From: Gammaproteobacteria bacterium
Lineage (GTDB): Bacteria > Pseudomonadota > Gammaproteobacteria > GRL18
Assembly (NCBI GenBank): GCA_027011205.1
Contig: JALVAL010000103.1
Coordinates: 1 to 36,591, forward strand
Length of the DNA stretch: 36,591 nt
Reading direction: 5' to 3'
Position 1 is the stretch's first letter; every line of letters starts with the position of its first letter. Below the pieces are notes generated by a model. The model was not told where the DNA came from, searched no databases, and saw only the letters and a program-made list of their open reading frames with translations. Made by a program: the position numbers and the translations under genes. Below are positions 14,396-23,377 of the stretch, piece by piece.

Positions 14396-16528
14396 GTGAA
14401 GCTTCCTCAAATAAACTATGATGTTCAAAGGTCTTCCACTCCGTTAAACAATACGGCATTACAGGCCAATTCTAGTATCTCTAAGATAGGACTAGTCTCT
14501 GAAGTTGGGAAGGTTGTAAACAGTATAGCCCACCAAGCTGTGGCCCACCAAGCAAACACCGCGAGATCTAATCTTAAGAGAAGAATGTCAGATTGGTCAA
14601 AATCCAACGACGGGAAGCCGTTTTACTCGGCGGACGAGTTGCGGTCCCAAGGAGTTCCGGACGATATTATAGGCGGAAGGGACACTATCCCGGCTTACGA
14701 AGTTCAACCTTCTTTGTTTGAAATGGAATACAAAAAGGCTGTGGAAGAAGAGTCAAAATCAGTATACGATTCTTCATACCGGGACAATTTTAAATCGGAT
14801 GCTATGGATTCCTTTACTGTTGAACACGCTAACAGAGTGGTTAAAGCAAGCCGAGAACAAGTAACCCAACAGAATGCCCAGATACTATCTGATATTGAAG
14901 ACTTGACGCTCAATCGCGATTACGATATCGCGTTGTCCAGAATTGATGAACTTAAATTGCCGAAATCAGATAAGGAAGAAATATTAAGAAACATCAATTC
15001 TGATAAGGAGTTTAATTCGTATATTGATATGGTTAATTTCCGGGACTCAGAGGGGGCAAGAGATGCTCTTAAAAAGTTGAGATCTAGTGACAGTACCAAT
15101 CTAGACGAGCCGAAGCAATACAAGGCAATAAACATGCTGGAGAATTACCTCAGGGAAGAAAGTGCCGGCGACAAATCAAGGGTTGATGACTTAACTTTCC
15201 TCCTCAGCAGAATAGAAAAGAATGCTATATCGGGTGGGAATATTGATATCGATAACTATAGGAAAGTTTATCAGCAAGCCCTAGAAGCGGGAGTAAAGCC
15301 AAAGCATTTGGTTACGGTAGAAACTGCAGTAAAGGCTAATTTAAAGGCTAACGCCGTTGCGAATATGCCTGCTTCAGACCAAATAGCTTTTTTACAATCG
15401 GATAAGCTAAAGTCGTTTACTACTGAAGCAGGCATATCTAATAGTTATATGGAATCCCTTGTTAAGGAGAATATTTCATACATGAACCGTGATGCCATGG
15501 GGTATTACCACAGTAAAAATGGTAATGTTCCTACTATAGATTTCCTAGAAATAGGAGACATTCCGGGGGCGACAGGAAAGGCCTTAGCTGAGAGAATGGC
15601 TCAATGGAAAGTGGTTAAGGATAGACTTGGGGTAACACAAGGAATGCTAAAGAGTGAAGAGGTTGATGTCCTGTCCGATTTATTATTGGAAGCCAAACCA
15701 GAACAAATAACTTCATTCACAGCAGAGGTCAATATGGCTTTGGGCAGGGACGCAACTATTTTGTATGACCAGCTTCGAGCAAAAAGGAAAGAACTCGGCA
15801 GCCTGACCGTTGTCGGTCAATTGTCCGCAATAGGCCAACCCGGACCGGCGTTGCAAGTCTTACGCGGGCACGATTATCGCAAAAATAATCCGGAAATAAT
15901 TCAAAGTTTACAGGAAGATTTCCTGCCCGCCATACACGAAAAATTGAATGGTGTGTTTTCTTTGTCTCCTCGTTATCAGTCTTCTATAAAGAATGCTATT
16001 TTGGATGTTTATGCTGTAAAGGCTTTATCCGAGGGTCTTCCTGTCGATGTTATGGACCAAGATTTACTTGATAGTGCAATTGCCACTGTAACTGGGGGGT
16101 TAATAGAGCATGGGGACAACACTATCGAGCCTCCGTATTACGGTGCGACTCAAGCGACCATGGATAATTGGATAAACAACCTTTCTCCCGATTACATAGA
16201 GCAGGAAGGAGGGGTTTACCATTACAGTCCTTTACAAGTAGTAAACAAACTAAGGAGCGAAGATTTCCAGTTGGAATCTTACGGAAATGGAGAGTATGTT
16301 ATTCAAACGGGAGAGGGCAGGTACTTGGCTAACAAGGAAGGCACTGGGAAATTTGTTCTTAAATTTGATGAATCTGCGCCGGTAACAAGCCAAAGTAGTG
16401 ATGTTTTCATGACCAACGAAGATAGGGTAGATAATTTATATCAGGCATATCAACTATCTGACCCCGAACTGAATAAGGCCAGGAGGTCATACCAATCTCC
16501 TCTTAAAACGTATTTGGAAAATAACTAA
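14396..16528 (+). CDS. Internal virion protein, gp15-like (710 aa)
   Basis: Second ejection-type protein. GTG 14396 is two bases after the previous stop, with GGGAG upstream. The protein is almost entirely helical and charged (LKRRMSDWSKSNDGKPFYSA; FEMEYKKAVEEESKSVYDSS; ASREQVTQQNAQILSDIEDL), without enzyme motifs. It closely matches T7 gp15 in size (about 747 aa) and in position between gp14-like and gp16-like genes. T7 gp15 and gp16 form a periplasmic DNA conduit during ejection; the same role is inferred. Its stop overlaps the next ATG (TAATG). Confidence 0.8.
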   Translation: MKLPQINYDVQRSSTPLNNTALQANSSISKIGLVSEVGKVVNSIAHQAVAHQANTARSNLKRRMSDWSKSNDGKPFYSADELRSQGVPDDIIGGRDTIPAYEVQPSLFEMEYKKAVEEESKSVYDSSYRDNFKSDAMDSFTVEHANRVVKASREQVTQQNAQILSDIEDLTLNRDYDIALSRIDELKLPKSDKEEILRNINSDKEFNSYIDMVNFRDSEGARDALKKLRSSDSTNLDEPKQYKAINMLENYLREESAGDKSRVDDLTFLLSRIEKNAISGGNIDIDNYRKVYQQALEAGVKPKHLVTVETAVKANLKANAVANMPASDQIAFLQSDKLKSFTTEAGISNSYMESLVKENISYMNRDAMGYYHSKNGNVPTIDFLEIGDIPGATGKALAERMAQWKVVKDRLGVTQGMLKSEEVDVLSDLLLEAKPEQITSFTAEVNMALGRDATILYDQLRAKRKELGSLTVVGQLSAIGQPGPALQVLRGHDYRKNNPEIIQSLQEDFLPAIHEKLNGVFSLSPRYQSSIKNAILDVYAVKALSEGLPVDVMDQDLLDSAIATVTGGLIEHGDNTIEPPYYGATQATMDNWINNLSPDYIEQEGGVYHYSPLQVVNKLRSEDFQLESYGNGEYVIQTGEGRYLANKEGTGKFVLKFDESAPVTSQSSDVFMTNEDRVDNLYQAYQLSDPELNKARRSYQSPLKTYLENN

Positions 16529-17661
16529 TGCCGTCAAGACCAGACAAGTCCATGTATGATAGCCTGACTGACACCCAACTTGACCTTAATCCTAGAGAAA
16601 AAACGGGATTTGTCGAGAATTGGGGTGCAGCACTTGGAGTGGCTGTTGATGAAGAGCTTTCTGTCTCCAGCATAATTAATTCTCCTAACTTTACTGACAG
16701 AAATAAGCAGCTATTTGGCATGGTCAAAGAGGGGAAGATTCCTAACGCCGATGCTTTTTTAATTGGAGATTCATATAGTTACAAGCAATACGATTGGAAT
16801 GCCTTGTCTAGGCACGCCAAGAAGCTAGGGATTGACGTAAAGACTGATTCCGAAATGCTATCCGATAAAACCGATGAGCTTGCTGCCAGAAGGAAATATG
16901 CAGAAGACATCATGTCCAGAGCTAACCTTTCCGGTGTCGTCGGTAAGTTTGCTGGGTATATGAACGCTGGTGCTCTTGATCCTGTGAACGTGGGCGCTTC
17001 ATTGTTTGCCCCCGCAGCTCTAGCCAAATATTTAGGTAATGTTGCCTCTGTCAGAAGAGTAATGATAGCTGAGGGCATAGGAGGCGCAGCATCAGAAGCC
17101 GCTATTGCACCATTTGTCCATGATTGGAAGGAAACGATAGGCGTCGACTACACCTTAGAAGACGCTCTTGTTAATATGGCTGCTGCTGGCTTGCTAAATG
17201 CTGGAATAGGCGGGCTAGCCGCAAAGCTTGGTGCAGTAATAAAAGAAGGAAAGTCGCAGGGAATAGACGTCACTCCCATAGAAATATCAAAACAAGAGTT
17301 AGATCGAGTAAAAGACGAAATGAAAGATATTTCTCCGGAAGATTATTATCGCAATGTGGAGGAGGCCAAAAAACAAATAGAATTACAAAACAAACTTCCA
17401 CCCCCAATAGACGATTCTGGAAATGTTGTGTATGTAGGGCCGGATGGTCAACCAAAGCCTCCCCCTACAAGGGGAGGTAAGCCAGGCAAGCAGTCTAGAT
17501 CTAAAGATAAAGATAAAGATTCTCCTATAGAGGATGTTGAGATATATGTAAGCACTGAAAATGGCTTAGTTAAATCTACTTCTGCAGAAGTTCAAAAGGC
17601 TCTTGATAATAGGATCAAGGACATAGACGAAGAAATGGGAGTTCCTATCTGTAATGGCTAA
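16528..17661 (+). CDS. Internal virion protein, first of two gp16-like units (377 aa)
   Basis: The N-terminal region (LNPREKTGFVENWGAALGVA) resembles the start of large podovirus internal core proteins. It is followed by a helical part and an Ala/Gly-rich hydrophobic stretch at about residues 135-235 (SGVVGKFAGYMNAGALDPVN, LVNMAAAGLLNAGIGGLAAK) that could insert into membrane. A Pro/Lys-rich linker (PDGQPKPPPTRGGKPGKQSR, SKDKDKDSP) follows. I see no lytic transglycosylase motif, which T7 gp16 carries near its N-terminus. Together with the next gene (754 aa) it equals about the size of T7 gp16 (1,318 aa), so these may be two halves of one ancestral protein. They overlap by 8 nt. Confidence 0.75.
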   Translation: MPSRPDKSMYDSLTDTQLDLNPREKTGFVENWGAALGVAVDEELSVSSIINSPNFTDRNKQLFGMVKEGKIPNADAFLIGDSYSYKQYDWNALSRHAKKLGIDVKTDSEMLSDKTDELAARRKYAEDIMSRANLSGVVGKFAGYMNAGALDPVNVGASLFAPAALAKYLGNVASVRRVMIAEGIGGAASEAAIAPFVHDWKETIGVDYTLEDALVNMAAAGLLNAGIGGLAAKLGAVIKEGKSQGIDVTPIEISKQELDRVKDEMKDISPEDYYRNVEEAKKQIELQNKLPPPIDDSGNVVYVGPDGQPKPPPTRGGKPGKQSRSKDKDKDSPIEDVEIYVSTENGLVKSTSAEVQKALDNRIKDIDEEMGVPICNG

Positions 17662-19918
17662 AGATTGCATAACCCTCGATGAATTTGAAAAAAAGTACGG
17701 AAGGATTCCTGACGGCGAAACTGCGGATGACGTAAGAAACCGGGCAAAAGAACAAATTAAAAAAGATAAAGAGAATTTGGCAAAAAATATAAAAATCCAA
17801 AAGGCTCTTACTTCCTTCCTTGACTCAGCTAAAAACCCTGAAGAGGCCCTTGTTAACCTGTTGCGGCCTGACAGAATAAACAAAAGCGGGGGTTTGGGAA
17901 CTACTGCTCTTGAATTCGAGCAAGATACCGTAATGTTCCAAGCTCATTCAGATTTGATGGAAATGATGCAAGAATACAAGCCATTTTTAGGAGTAAAACC
18001 TATAACGGATTCCGACCCTAAGAATCTTGTTCGCGTCTTGTATGGGGAATCGGTAGACGATGTTTATGCTTCTAAATTTGCAGAAATGTGGACAAAAGCT
18101 GTAAATAAGCTAGTTGACCGATACAATGCTGCAGGCGGAAGAATTGAAAAAACTGGTGATTGGAATCTCCCGCAGGTTCATTCCACCATAAAAGTCGCTT
18201 CTGTTGATAGGGAAGAATGGGTTTCTTATATATGGGATAAACTTGACTTCAAGAAGATGCGTATAGATAGGATGGCGAAGGTTAAGCAGCATAAAATTTT
18301 ATCTGACGTTTACGATACTATTGCCACTAATGGTCTTAATAAAGGAGTAAAAGATAAAAAAGTTTCACTTGCCAATAGGAGAAATAATGAGCGGTTTTTG
18401 CAATTTAAAGACGCCGACTCGTGGCTTGATTATCAGGGAAAATTTGGCAATGATAACGTTTATGCCTCAATGATGGATTATATCAACGGCCTGTCAAAGG
18501 ATATCGGGGCAATGGAAAAATTCGGAAGCGACCCAGAAGCAATGTTTGAATTCTTGTCTGACTACGCAGTTAAAAAGTCACCTAATCCCGTTAAAGCCTC
18601 TAACAGAGTTCTCAGAGCTAAAAGGATATGGGATAACACTATGGGTCACACTTCGGCTCAAGATACTAAATTTGCTCATGTCGGATCTTCTATAAGAAAT
18701 GTTATGACAGCCACAAAGCTGGGATCGGCCATATTATCTGCTTTTTCTGACATATCCTTGTTAGCCGTTACCTCCGCTTTTAACGGGATGTCAGTAACAA
18801 AGCCAATATTCAGGATGCTAGCTAATATTGCGAACGGGAAGACAAGCGACACAGTTGCATCAAGGCTTCTGTTAGGAATGGAACACGCTATTGATGCTTC
18901 ACACACTGCCAGCAGATATTCTGATGTAGTTGGGCATGGCGCAACCGCTAAATTCGCAGACTTTGTGATAAGAAGTTCTGGCCTTAACCATTGGACCGTT
19001 AGCGGAAAGCAAGCATTCGGAGTAGAGTTTATTGCCCACATAACTCAGGCAATAAAAAAGGGGGAAGGAGTAAAAATTTTCAAGACTTATGGCATCAGCA
19101 AAGATGACATATCCAAGCTCAAGAAGGCTAAAACCTTTACGGATGGTAAGGTGGAATTGCTAGAGATCCAGTCCCTTCCCGTTGATTTGCAGAAGAAAAT
19201 GGTGGCTATGACTTTATCAGAAACGAGGATGGCAATACCGGAACCCGATATGGGAGTAAAGGCTATATTAAACCAAGGGTCTAAATCAGGAACTTGGATA
19301 GGTGAAGTATTTAGATCAGGCACGCAATTTAAATCGTTCCCGGCGACTATGATAACTGGTCATCTGGCTAGAATGTGGAATCAAACCGGCGGCACGAAAG
19401 GTAGATTAGCCTATGGCGCTTCGCTAATAGCTGGTACTACTATAATGGGTGTGTTTGCTACTGTTGCAAAAGACGTGGCTGTTAGAGGAGAAAGACCTAC
19501 AAGAGATAGTATGAATGCTGCGCTCTTGTTTAAAGGCTTTGTTCAGGGCGGGTCCGGTGCATTTGTGGTTGACTTACTGGCATCAAATGCGAGTCCAGGA
19601 TTTTTCAAAACAGGGCTTGCTGATACTTTAGCTGGGCCTACTGCAGGGTATATTGACAGAGTGCTATTTGATATAGTATTCGGAGAGGGTAAAAAGTTAG
19701 CTGCAGGAAAGAAAGATCCTGACAAAGCTGCCATTGCTGTGTTAGCTAAGCAATTGGAAATGACTGTACCGAATCTTCCTTTTGTTAAACTTGCCATACA
19801 GAGAGAAGTTTTATCGCACATGCATAAAGCCGGTGACAATAAATGGCAGAGAAAACAGCGGCAGTATCAGCGAAAAAGAATGAAAGAAACGAACAACAAA
19901 TATTGGTATAAACCTTAG
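17654..19918 (+). CDS. Internal virion protein, second gp16-like unit (754 aa)
   Basis: ATG 17654 overlaps the previous stop by 8 nt and is in a different frame. The protein is helical with a hydrophobic middle (LGSAILSAFSDISLLAVTSA; ASLIAGTTIMGVFATVAKDV) and Gly-rich segments near the end (FKGFVQGGSGAFVVDLLASN; GPTAGYIDRVLFDIVFGEGK). The motif RSGTQFKSFPATMITGHLAR and the C-terminal KRMKETNNKYWYKP resemble the C-terminal region of podovirus internal core/ejection proteins, where ...F..Fp........ and P...LP.....y.k patterns are common. Likely ejected with DNA to span the cell envelope. No lytic domain is visible. Confidence 0.75.
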   Translation: MAKDCITLDEFEKKYGRIPDGETADDVRNRAKEQIKKDKENLAKNIKIQKALTSFLDSAKNPEEALVNLLRPDRINKSGGLGTTALEFEQDTVMFQAHSDLMEMMQEYKPFLGVKPITDSDPKNLVRVLYGESVDDVYASKFAEMWTKAVNKLVDRYNAAGGRIEKTGDWNLPQVHSTIKVASVDREEWVSYIWDKLDFKKMRIDRMAKVKQHKILSDVYDTIATNGLNKGVKDKKVSLANRRNNERFLQFKDADSWLDYQGKFGNDNVYASMMDYINGLSKDIGAMEKFGSDPEAMFEFLSDYAVKKSPNPVKASNRVLRAKRIWDNTMGHTSAQDTKFAHVGSSIRNVMTATKLGSAILSAFSDISLLAVTSAFNGMSVTKPIFRMLANIANGKTSDTVASRLLLGMEHAIDASHTASRYSDVVGHGATAKFADFVIRSSGLNHWTVSGKQAFGVEFIAHITQAIKKGEGVKIFKTYGISKDDISKLKKAKTFTDGKVELLEIQSLPVDLQKKMVAMTLSETRMAIPEPDMGVKAILNQGSKSGTWIGEVFRSGTQFKSFPATMITGHLARMWNQTGGTKGRLAYGASLIAGTTIMGVFATVAKDVAVRGERPTRDSMNAALLFKGFVQGGSGAFVVDLLASNASPGFFKTGLADTLAGPTAGYIDRVLFDIVFGEGKKLAAGKKDPDKAAIAVLAKQLEMTVPNLPFVKLAIQREVLSHMHKAGDNKWQRKQRQYQRKRMKETNNKYWYKP

Positions 19919-19927
19919 GAGATTACC

Positions 19928-22000
19928 ATGCAGGCAGTAGAAATTCCAGTACATCAATATGTTGGGGATGGCGTCACCACCAACTTTTCCTATAACTTCA
20001 CTATTGAGAGCATAGGTGAAATACTGATAAAAATAGACGATGTTGTTGCTTCAAATGTCACTTATGTCGTAGACGAAGCAACAACATCGGTTGTATTCTA
20101 TGACGCCCCTTCTATGGGAAGTAAAGTAGAGGTTATGAGATCTACTCCCTTGTCTCAAGGGTATGATCTTCCGGGGGCTGATTTCGAAAAAGCTTTGGAT
20201 CAGATGCAGAGGCAAATACAAGAAATAAGTGCCGCCGTATCTGGTATTTATGTCCCTGATGTCCCGGCAATACCCCTTGATCCGGGAGTGTACGTCGTTA
20301 AGGGAGATTATGATACTCTTGCCGATATGATAGCTGATGTGGCCAATGTTTCTGTTGGTCAATCCATCATTTTAGACGGAAGGAATTCTAAAGGCGATGG
20401 AGGAGGTGCTACTTGGAGAGCGGTAGACCCAGCTACAGTCACCACTAATGGCTACAATATTGTGACAGGAAGTTCTGAAGTTGCCTTCCAATTGTACACA
20501 AGCCTTATCCCATTTAGCCAACCGACCGTTATTCCCGCCCAATGGGGCGCTGACGTAACAGGCGCTACTGACTGTACAAATGAAGTTCATGCAGTAAGGG
20601 ATTACGCTAAATCCTCTGGGGCGAACATCTATTTCACTCGCGGGACTTACCTTGGTAACTTCGATTTTCAAGGGCTGAATGCGTCGCAATGGCAGAATCT
20701 CGTCATTTATGGTGATGGAATCAACACCGTCCTTAAGCGGAATTCCGTATTGTCTTCGGTTATTCAGGTTCGGGGGGAGTCGGCTTCTGGGGATATGAGA
20801 TACCCAGTAGTAAAAGATATTACGATAGACGGCGGCGGGTCTTCAACTGTACCTGCAATGAGCGTCAGTTACTGTCAAACCCCTAAGTTCAAAGACATCT
20901 TGTGGCAGAATTGCCATAACAGCCTCATGATGCAAACTAAGGTTTATGACGGTTCGCTTAAAGGGTGTATCGTCCGTGATATGGATCGTACTACTGCAGG
21001 AGGGTATGGCTTTTTCTTTAGTGACGGGTGTAACTATATCACTGTCGATAACTGTTATTTAATAGGGCCGGGGGACGCGAATTCGTCCTATATGATCTTG
21101 ATGGACGGCACTTCAGATGTTCCGGGGTATCACAGGATTATCAACTCCCAGTTTGAAAACTCCTCACACCCGATAACTCTCGTAAATGGCAGGGGTGTAG
21201 TTATCGATAACAATCATATTGAGGGCCATGGTGCACTAACCACAGGGACTGCTGAGTTCCACGGTATAACAATTGCCCCGGATGCAGATGGGGGCGTCGC
21301 GCCGTACGGATCCGGCATAGTTATCACAAATAATAAATTCTGGGGTAAGTCCTCAACTACTGCGTTCGAAGCGTTCATAAATATCGATCTTGACGCCGCA
21401 GGGCAGACAGAAACAGAAGACTTGTTTGCGGGCTGGGTTGTTGAGGGTAATTATTTCGGAATACCTTCAACGCAAGGAGGTGATGCTTATGGGACTAAAG
21501 CAGCCATAAGTTTGAAAGCGTTCAGTTCAAAGGGCCAAATACTCAAGCTTGGGAAAAATAATTGGCATGGCAATGGTGCTGATGCTGGGACGCTCAGGAC
21601 GGATATAGTCCTTACCCCAGCAAATGCTGCGGGCAAAAAAGCTCGGTACGTGTTTGACGGCGAAACTCCGGTTTATGATAACTGGATAACCGGTTCACGG
21701 GAGATATCCGCGCTCAACCGAACAATGTCAGGGTCAATCATTACGACTTATGGTGCGACTGCCGCAGGATCTCTCGCCTTACCTCCTGCCACGTTAGGGA
21801 TGAAGTTCAGTTTTGTTGTTGCCGAGGCTTATTACCTTCAGCTTGACCCCGCATTGGGCGAGAGTTTCAGGCTTGCAAGCGCCGTGGATAAATATATAAG
21901 ATCGTCTGCTACTGCGGGCGACACTCTTACGATCGAGTGCACAGAATCTGGAGTGTGGGATGTTACCCAATCTCAAGGCACGTGGACGTATCAAATTTAA
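19928..22000 (+). CDS. Tailspike / tail fibre with T7-fibre N-domain and beta-helix
   Basis: Host-recognition protein. Residues 1-120 (VEIPVHQYVGDGVTTNFSYN, FTIESIGEILIKIDDV, RSTPLSQGYDLPGADFEKAL, DQMQRQIQEISAAV) form the T7 tail fibre-type particle-binding domain. From about residue 180 a pectate lyase-like parallel beta-helix follows (PAQWGADVTGATDCTNEVHA, YFTRGTYLGNF, VIYGDGINTVLKR, VDNCYLIGPGDANSSY, GIVITNNKFWG), a fold shared by many polysaccharide-degrading tailspikes. A small C-terminal beta domain (about residues 590-690) may trimerise. TTAGGAGATTACC precedes the ATG. It is the last gene of the rightward operon. Catalytic residues cannot be identified by eye, so depolymerase activity is possible but not shown. 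Confidence 0.9.
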   Translation: MQAVEIPVHQYVGDGVTTNFSYNFTIESIGEILIKIDDVVASNVTYVVDEATTSVVFYDAPSMGSKVEVMRSTPLSQGYDLPGADFEKALDQMQRQIQEISAAVSGIYVPDVPAIPLDPGVYVVKGDYDTLADMIADVANVSVGQSIILDGRNSKGDGGGATWRAVDPATVTTNGYNIVTGSSEVAFQLYTSLIPFSQPTVIPAQWGADVTGATDCTNEVHAVRDYAKSSGANIYFTRGTYLGNFDFQGLNASQWQNLVIYGDGINTVLKRNSVLSSVIQVRGESASGDMRYPVVKDITIDGGGSSTVPAMSVSYCQTPKFKDILWQNCHNSLMMQTKVYDGSLKGCIVRDMDRTTAGGYGFFFSDGCNYITVDNCYLIGPGDANSSYMILMDGTSDVPGYHRIINSQFENSSHPITLVNGRGVVIDNNHIEGHGALTTGTAEFHGITIAPDADGGVAPYGSGIVITNNKFWGKSSTTAFEAFINIDLDAAGQTETEDLFAGWVVEGNYFGIPSTQGGDAYGTKAAISLKAFSSKGQILKLGKNNWHGNGADAGTLRTDIVLTPANAAGKKARYVFDGETPVYDNWITGSREISALNRTMSGSIITTYGATAAGSLALPPATLGMKFSFVVAEAYYLQLDPALGESFRLASAVDKYIRSSATAGDTLTIECTESGVWDVTQSQGTWTYQI

Positions 22001-22194
22001 CGCAAGTCATTGTCCGATAATCCAAGCTCAAATTGCTGAGCTTGGATGCTTTCAGTTTCTCTCACTATATTGTTTATTGATGCGTGAAGTTTAGGGTTGT
22101 CACCAAGCCTTCTTGTTTTTTGAAGCTTGGTAGTCATTTCCTTTACCGCAAGTCTTATGATCTTCAATTCCAAGTTTAAATTTTTATTTGACAT
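21997..22194 (-). CDS. Small hypothetical protein at the end of the replication operon (65 aa)
   Basis: Starts at ATG 22194 with GGAAGGAAT upstream, overlapping the stop of the nuclease gene. It is a highly charged, helical protein (LNLELKIIRLAVKEMTTKLQ, KTRRLGDNPKLHASINNIVR, ETESIQAQQFELGLSD) that could form a coiled coil or dimer. Its last codons overlap the tailspike stop in a convergent arrangement by 4 bp, and a perfect 10-bp hairpin lies inside its 3' part. Coding is supported by coupling and ribosome binding site. Function unknown; association with the neighbouring nuclease or Z-DNA enzymes would be speculation. Confidence 0.6.
   Translation of the reverse strand: MSNKNLNLELKIIRLAVKEMTTKLQKTRRLGDNPKLHASINNIVRETESIQAQQFELGLSDNDLR
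22021..22046. terminator. Hairpin between converging operons
   Basis: TCCAAGCTCA (22021-22030) and TGAGCTTGGA (22037-22046) form a perfect 10-bp stem with a 6-nt loop, where the rightward structural operon and the leftward replication operon meet. Only weak T-rich sequence follows on either strand. It may act as a bidirectional terminator for both operons; it lies 20 bp past the tailspike stop. Confidence 0.6.
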
Positions 22195-22624
22195 AATATT
22201 CCTTCCAATGTTTAATTGCTGCGATTATTTTGTCTGACATATAATTGTCACGGCATTTTGCTTCTTTTAGCCAGAACCAGTATTCTCGGCAATCGCTTAG
22301 TTGTTCAATTTTGCTGCCATCGTGCAAGAAGTAGATGTCTACGTCTCCTTCAACTAACTTCGTAATCAGAATTACCGTTCCACCAGCTCTTACTCTGTTG
22401 TTACACCACCTTACTTGAGTTCCTCTTATTTCAGGCATTTTGCTTTTCGAACTTAACTTTTTATACTTCCCATATTTCAGCTCAAGGTGGCCTTCTTCTC
22501 CCCCTAAAAAACAATAATCCACATCTGGTATTCCAGCACTTGTAGCGTGCGATTCCACTCTGCTGGCATGCCATTGACCTGATAAACGAGAACTAAGCTC
22601 AAGCCATAAGTTTCTCTCAGACAT
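22184..22624 (-). CDS. PD-(D/E)xK nuclease-like protein (146 aa)
   Basis: Start chosen at ATG 22624, overlapping the DatZ stop by 8 nt. The core SAGIPDVDYCFLGGEEGHLELK carries Asp34 in a G-I-P-D context and E48-x-K50, the catalytic layout of PD-(D/E)xK nucleases such as VRR-NUC and Holliday-junction resolvase-like phage enzymes. Conserved WCNNRVRAGGTVILITKL also fits the VRR-NUC style (R...AGG...iv). In phage replication modules such enzymes usually resolve branched DNA before packaging. Here it would act on Z-containing DNA. Family assigned by motif; the exact substrate is unknown. Confidence 0.75.
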   Translation of the reverse strand: MSERNLWLELSSRLSGQWHASRVESHATSAGIPDVDYCFLGGEEGHLELKYGKYKKLSSKSKMPEIRGTQVRWCNNRVRAGGTVILITKLVEGDVDIYFLHDGSKIEQLSDCREYWFWLKEAKCRDNYMSDKIIAAIKHWKEYYVK

Positions 22625-23123
22625 CGTAAATCTCCGTTTCAAACTCACCAAAATCCATCATGGAAATAACATTCTCAGTGGCAAGGTAGGCTTCCGGATG
22701 CTGCTGCGACATAGCTTCCAGGAATTGATTTAGTTTTCTTCTTGTGTACTCGGCTACCTGCTGCCCATGCCGATCAACTTGATTATATTTGATGAAGTTG
22801 TTGGCGTCAATCAAATCAGCTGCTTTGACTATTACTTGTTCTACAATAGAGCACTTATTTTTCGATTTCCCACCATACACATTGGATTTAATTCCCAATC
22901 TCGATTTAGCGGGCGAGGGTATGTCGCCCGTCATAACTTCATCTAAATCATGGTCTAATGCATACTTAATCACAAAAGTATCATCGATTTGCATTTCTGC
23001 ACAAATCGCTCTCGCTATCATCGACACATTAAATAAATGCTCAGCGAGAGACTGGTCTTTCACCGTAGCCACAATTGTCCACCGCTTTATTGTTTGTGAA
23101 AGCAATATGTCGTTTATGTTCAT
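22617..23123 (-). CDS. datZ: HD-domain dATP triphosphohydrolase (DatZ)
   Basis: Predicted to remove dATP (dATP to deoxyadenosine plus triphosphate) so that the polymerase sees dZTP instead. The 168-aa length fits DatZ. HD-domain metal ligands are visible: H29 in QSLAEHLFNVSMIARAI, H58-D59 in YALDHDLDEVMTGDIPSP, and D103 in VKAADLIDANNF. R14-W15 near the N-terminus matches the RW...... S..EH pattern of the YfbR/DatZ group. It is coupled to MazZ by an ATGA overlap and lies next to PurZ, the hallmark context of Z-genome phages. A generic YfbR-like 5'-nucleotidase is the alternative, but the neighbours make DatZ much more likely. Confidence 0.9.
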   Translation of the reverse strand: MNINDILLSQTIKRWTIVATVKDQSLAEHLFNVSMIARAICAEMQIDDTFVIKYALDHDLDEVMTGDIPSPAKSRLGIKSNVYGGKSKNKCSIVEQVIVKAADLIDANNFIKYNQVDRHGQQVAEYTRRKLNQFLEAMSQQHPEAYLATENVISMMDFGEFETEIYDV

Positions 23124-23377
23124 TTTCTGCTCCTGTACTTATTTAACTGTTGCTGAACCAAGGCCAGTAAGAAATTTTGCACATCGGCTGCTTCTTCGAT
23201 AATGTGGATCATGTCTTGGTCACTTAACGCTTCTGACAGCTCTTCCAACTCGTTGTCCAGAGCAGACATAATCGATTGATGCGCTGCGTCTTCAATTTTT
23301 CCTTTATGATTGTTCATAGCCATCTTTACTTCAGCCATTGAATTAAGAATTTCCGCCGCCTCTTTGTATTTGTTCAT
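23120..23377 (-). CDS. mazZ: MazG-like nucleotide pyrophosphatase (MazZ)
   Basis: Predicted to hydrolyse dGTP/GTP to dGMP/GMP plus PPi, supplying dGMP, the substrate of PurZ. The 85-aa protein has the MazG metal-binding pattern: ALDNELEELSEALSD (E43, E46) followed by HIIEEAADVQNFLLALVQQQ (E61, E62, D65). Start set at ATG 23377, which shares a base with the PurZ stop (TAATG); the upstream in-frame extension lies inside purZ. It lies between purZ and datZ, so the three enzymes are translated from one message. A general house-cleaning MazG is the alternative, but size and location support MazZ. Confidence 0.88.
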   Translation of the reverse strand: MNKYKEAAEILNSMAEVKMAMNNHKGKIEDAAHQSIMSALDNELEELSEALSDQDMIHIIEEAADVQNFLLALVQQQLNKYRSRK

